Assembly (NCBI RefSeq): GCF_029227915.1
Contig: NC_079888.1
Coordinates: forward strand, 8,851,001 to 8,911,000
Origin: Hydractinia symbiolongicarpus
Taxonomy: Eukaryota > Cnidaria > Hydrozoa > Anthoathecata > Hydractiniidae
Reading direction: 5' to 3'
DNA length: 60,000 bases
Position 1 is the stretch's first letter; the number at the start of each line of letters is the position of its first letter. Shown piece after piece: positions 58,801-60,000 of this stretch. A program made the translations under genes and the position numbers. Under the pieces are notes generated by a model, which was given only the letters and a program-made list of their open reading frames with translations, was not told the origin of the DNA and did not search any database.

Positions 58801-60000
58801 AAATAGATTTTATGTAGACATATGTGTGGACAAATTTAGTTAACACAATAGACATTATTTCAGCATATTTTTTGACTTAGTCATAAGGTAATAAAATACT
58901 CTAGCCTTCAAATAACATGCTTATGCTCGGCTTGCTTGTCTTTTTTCTTTTAGAGTGTCTGTGAATTGGAAAAAAATACTTTACTTAATGGAAAGAACTT
59001 GTTACACCGATCGAGTTCTAATCAAGTTCTAATAGAAAACTTTCTCAATAGCGGACAAGAAATTAGCGCACATCCCTATTAATTTACACCAAAATAGGCA
59101 CTTTTAAAACTTTCCTTTCTAATTAGCGGAACTGCAAAAAATGATGCAACTTTTCTTTAAATGGTTTAAGTAATGACGAACAGGTTTTTGTCGACGTTGC
59201 TATTTTAAACATTCAAAAATAGTACGTTTAGTAAGTTCTGGTTTTTGTTGGACAAAGAAAAACCTGTTTTTCCAGTTCATATCCTCCACGGTTCCCTTAT
59301 TATTGTCTGAAAAACATTCCACAATTGCAAAAAGAAATTTTGACAAAGACAGAAATATGCACGATTTATTACAATAAGCACGAATATATCAACTTTCTGA
59401 ATAGCGGACACCTCTAAGCAGCGGATATATTTTTTTGCACTAACGGAGTAATCAAGACTATAGTACAAAGGTTCTAAGGCGTAGTGAGTTATTCGGCATG
59501 ATTAAAGTAGTGGTCAGCTAATGTCGTGGAAAATGAATAATCCTTAAATTTATTAGAAATCTTAAATACACAGAAAATATCTGATATTGTTTTGGACAAA
59601 TAAAGTAAAACTGGCGAAATATAACTGACAGGAAAATATGATATTCTGTTATTATGACAGTTAATCCAGTTTGATTAAAACTCCAGAGAAGTGATTGTCA
59701 ACAGGAGATAAAGCTTACTCCGATTATATCACATGACATGTGGATTACACAGCTGTCACAGTGACAATCGCCGATGTTTTTATACCAAAACAGTAACAAT
59801 GAATTTTTACGAGAAGTGTAGAGCTAATATTTATTCGATTATTTACAAGATAATAAATGAAATATGTACATAACTCCGAGTTTCACGCTGAGCGATCATC
59901 AGACGTACACTAACTTAAAAAACTATATCAATGTCTTATGCAAAAGAATGAAATAAAATGTAATTAAGTCAAGTCCGGTGGATCGATTTAATTTTTTTCA
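58801..60000. other. Intergenic, no gene seen
   Basis: AT-rich DNA without recognisable coding or RNA features. Confidence 0.4.

Noticed and set aside
1-60000. CRISPR arrays, bacterial operons, ribosome-binding sites, rho-independent terminators
   Set aside because: The DNA is clearly eukaryotic (GT-AG introns, LINE, animal gene families); tandem repeats found lack the repeat-spacer pattern.

Overview
The window is AT-rich, intron-containing animal DNA, most likely from a medusozoan (hydrozoan-type) cnidarian. Three things point that way: canonical GT-AG introns of metazoan type; a LIM-only (LMO) gene and an intronless rhodopsin-class GPCR, both animal families; and a dense load of decayed transposons with a dispersed 'CCTGGGGACGAGG' motif that I associate with cnidarian genomes. 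No rRNA or intact tRNA gene, no CRISPR array and no bacterial operon was seen. The species call is inference.

Layout. 1-5.3 kb: no intact gene; transposon ends, a relict transmembrane exon near 2.04-2.27 kb and old dispersed repeats. 5.3-8.6 kb (minus): a compact two-exon LMO gene of 132 aa whose intron holds a MITE-like inverted repeat. 8.6-20.9 kb: mostly empty, with a few unrecognised small ORFs and a duplicated block (10.7-11.5 and 12.0-13.7 kb) ending in CAA-rich minisatellites. 20.99-24.92 kb: a giant imperfect foldback with 1.5-1.7 kb arms. 24.92-27.12 kb: a candidate Helitron-like element with internal tandem repeats. 27.7-33.0 kb (minus): the most striking gene, nine phase-1 exons encoding a predicted secreted protein of 1077 aa made of 24 copies of a ~44-residue two-cysteine repeat. 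33-44 kb: mostly empty, with minisatellites. 44.06-45.79 kb: a ~937-bp tandem duplication of a decayed small ORF, abutting the single-exon GPCR at 45.79-46.69 kb. 46.84-46.97 kb: a 126-bp Helitron-like element. 47.3-50.6 kb (minus): a decayed CR1/Jockey-type non-LTR retrotransposon. 50.6-60 kb: a SINE-like tRNA-derived head, two head-to-tail Helitron-like elements (54.56-55.87 kb), a short tandem repeat and otherwise featureless AT-rich DNA.

The best candidate for something undescribed is the 27.7-33.0 kb gene. Its repeats occur in three classes (a, b, c) ordered c-(abc)x7-ab, that is exactly eight c-a-b triplets of ~132 aa. Size, threefold character and C-x15-19-C pairs make an eight-domain beta-trefoil-like secreted protein a reasonable but untested model. 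Second is a Helitron-like family with readable termini (5' TC..., 3' stem-loop then CTAG, inserted between A and T) that appears as a 126-bp copy, as head-to-tail neighbours and at both outer ends of the foldback.

The three recognisable genes show no obvious functional linkage: a nuclear adaptor, a secreted repeat protein and a receptor, spread over 40 kb.
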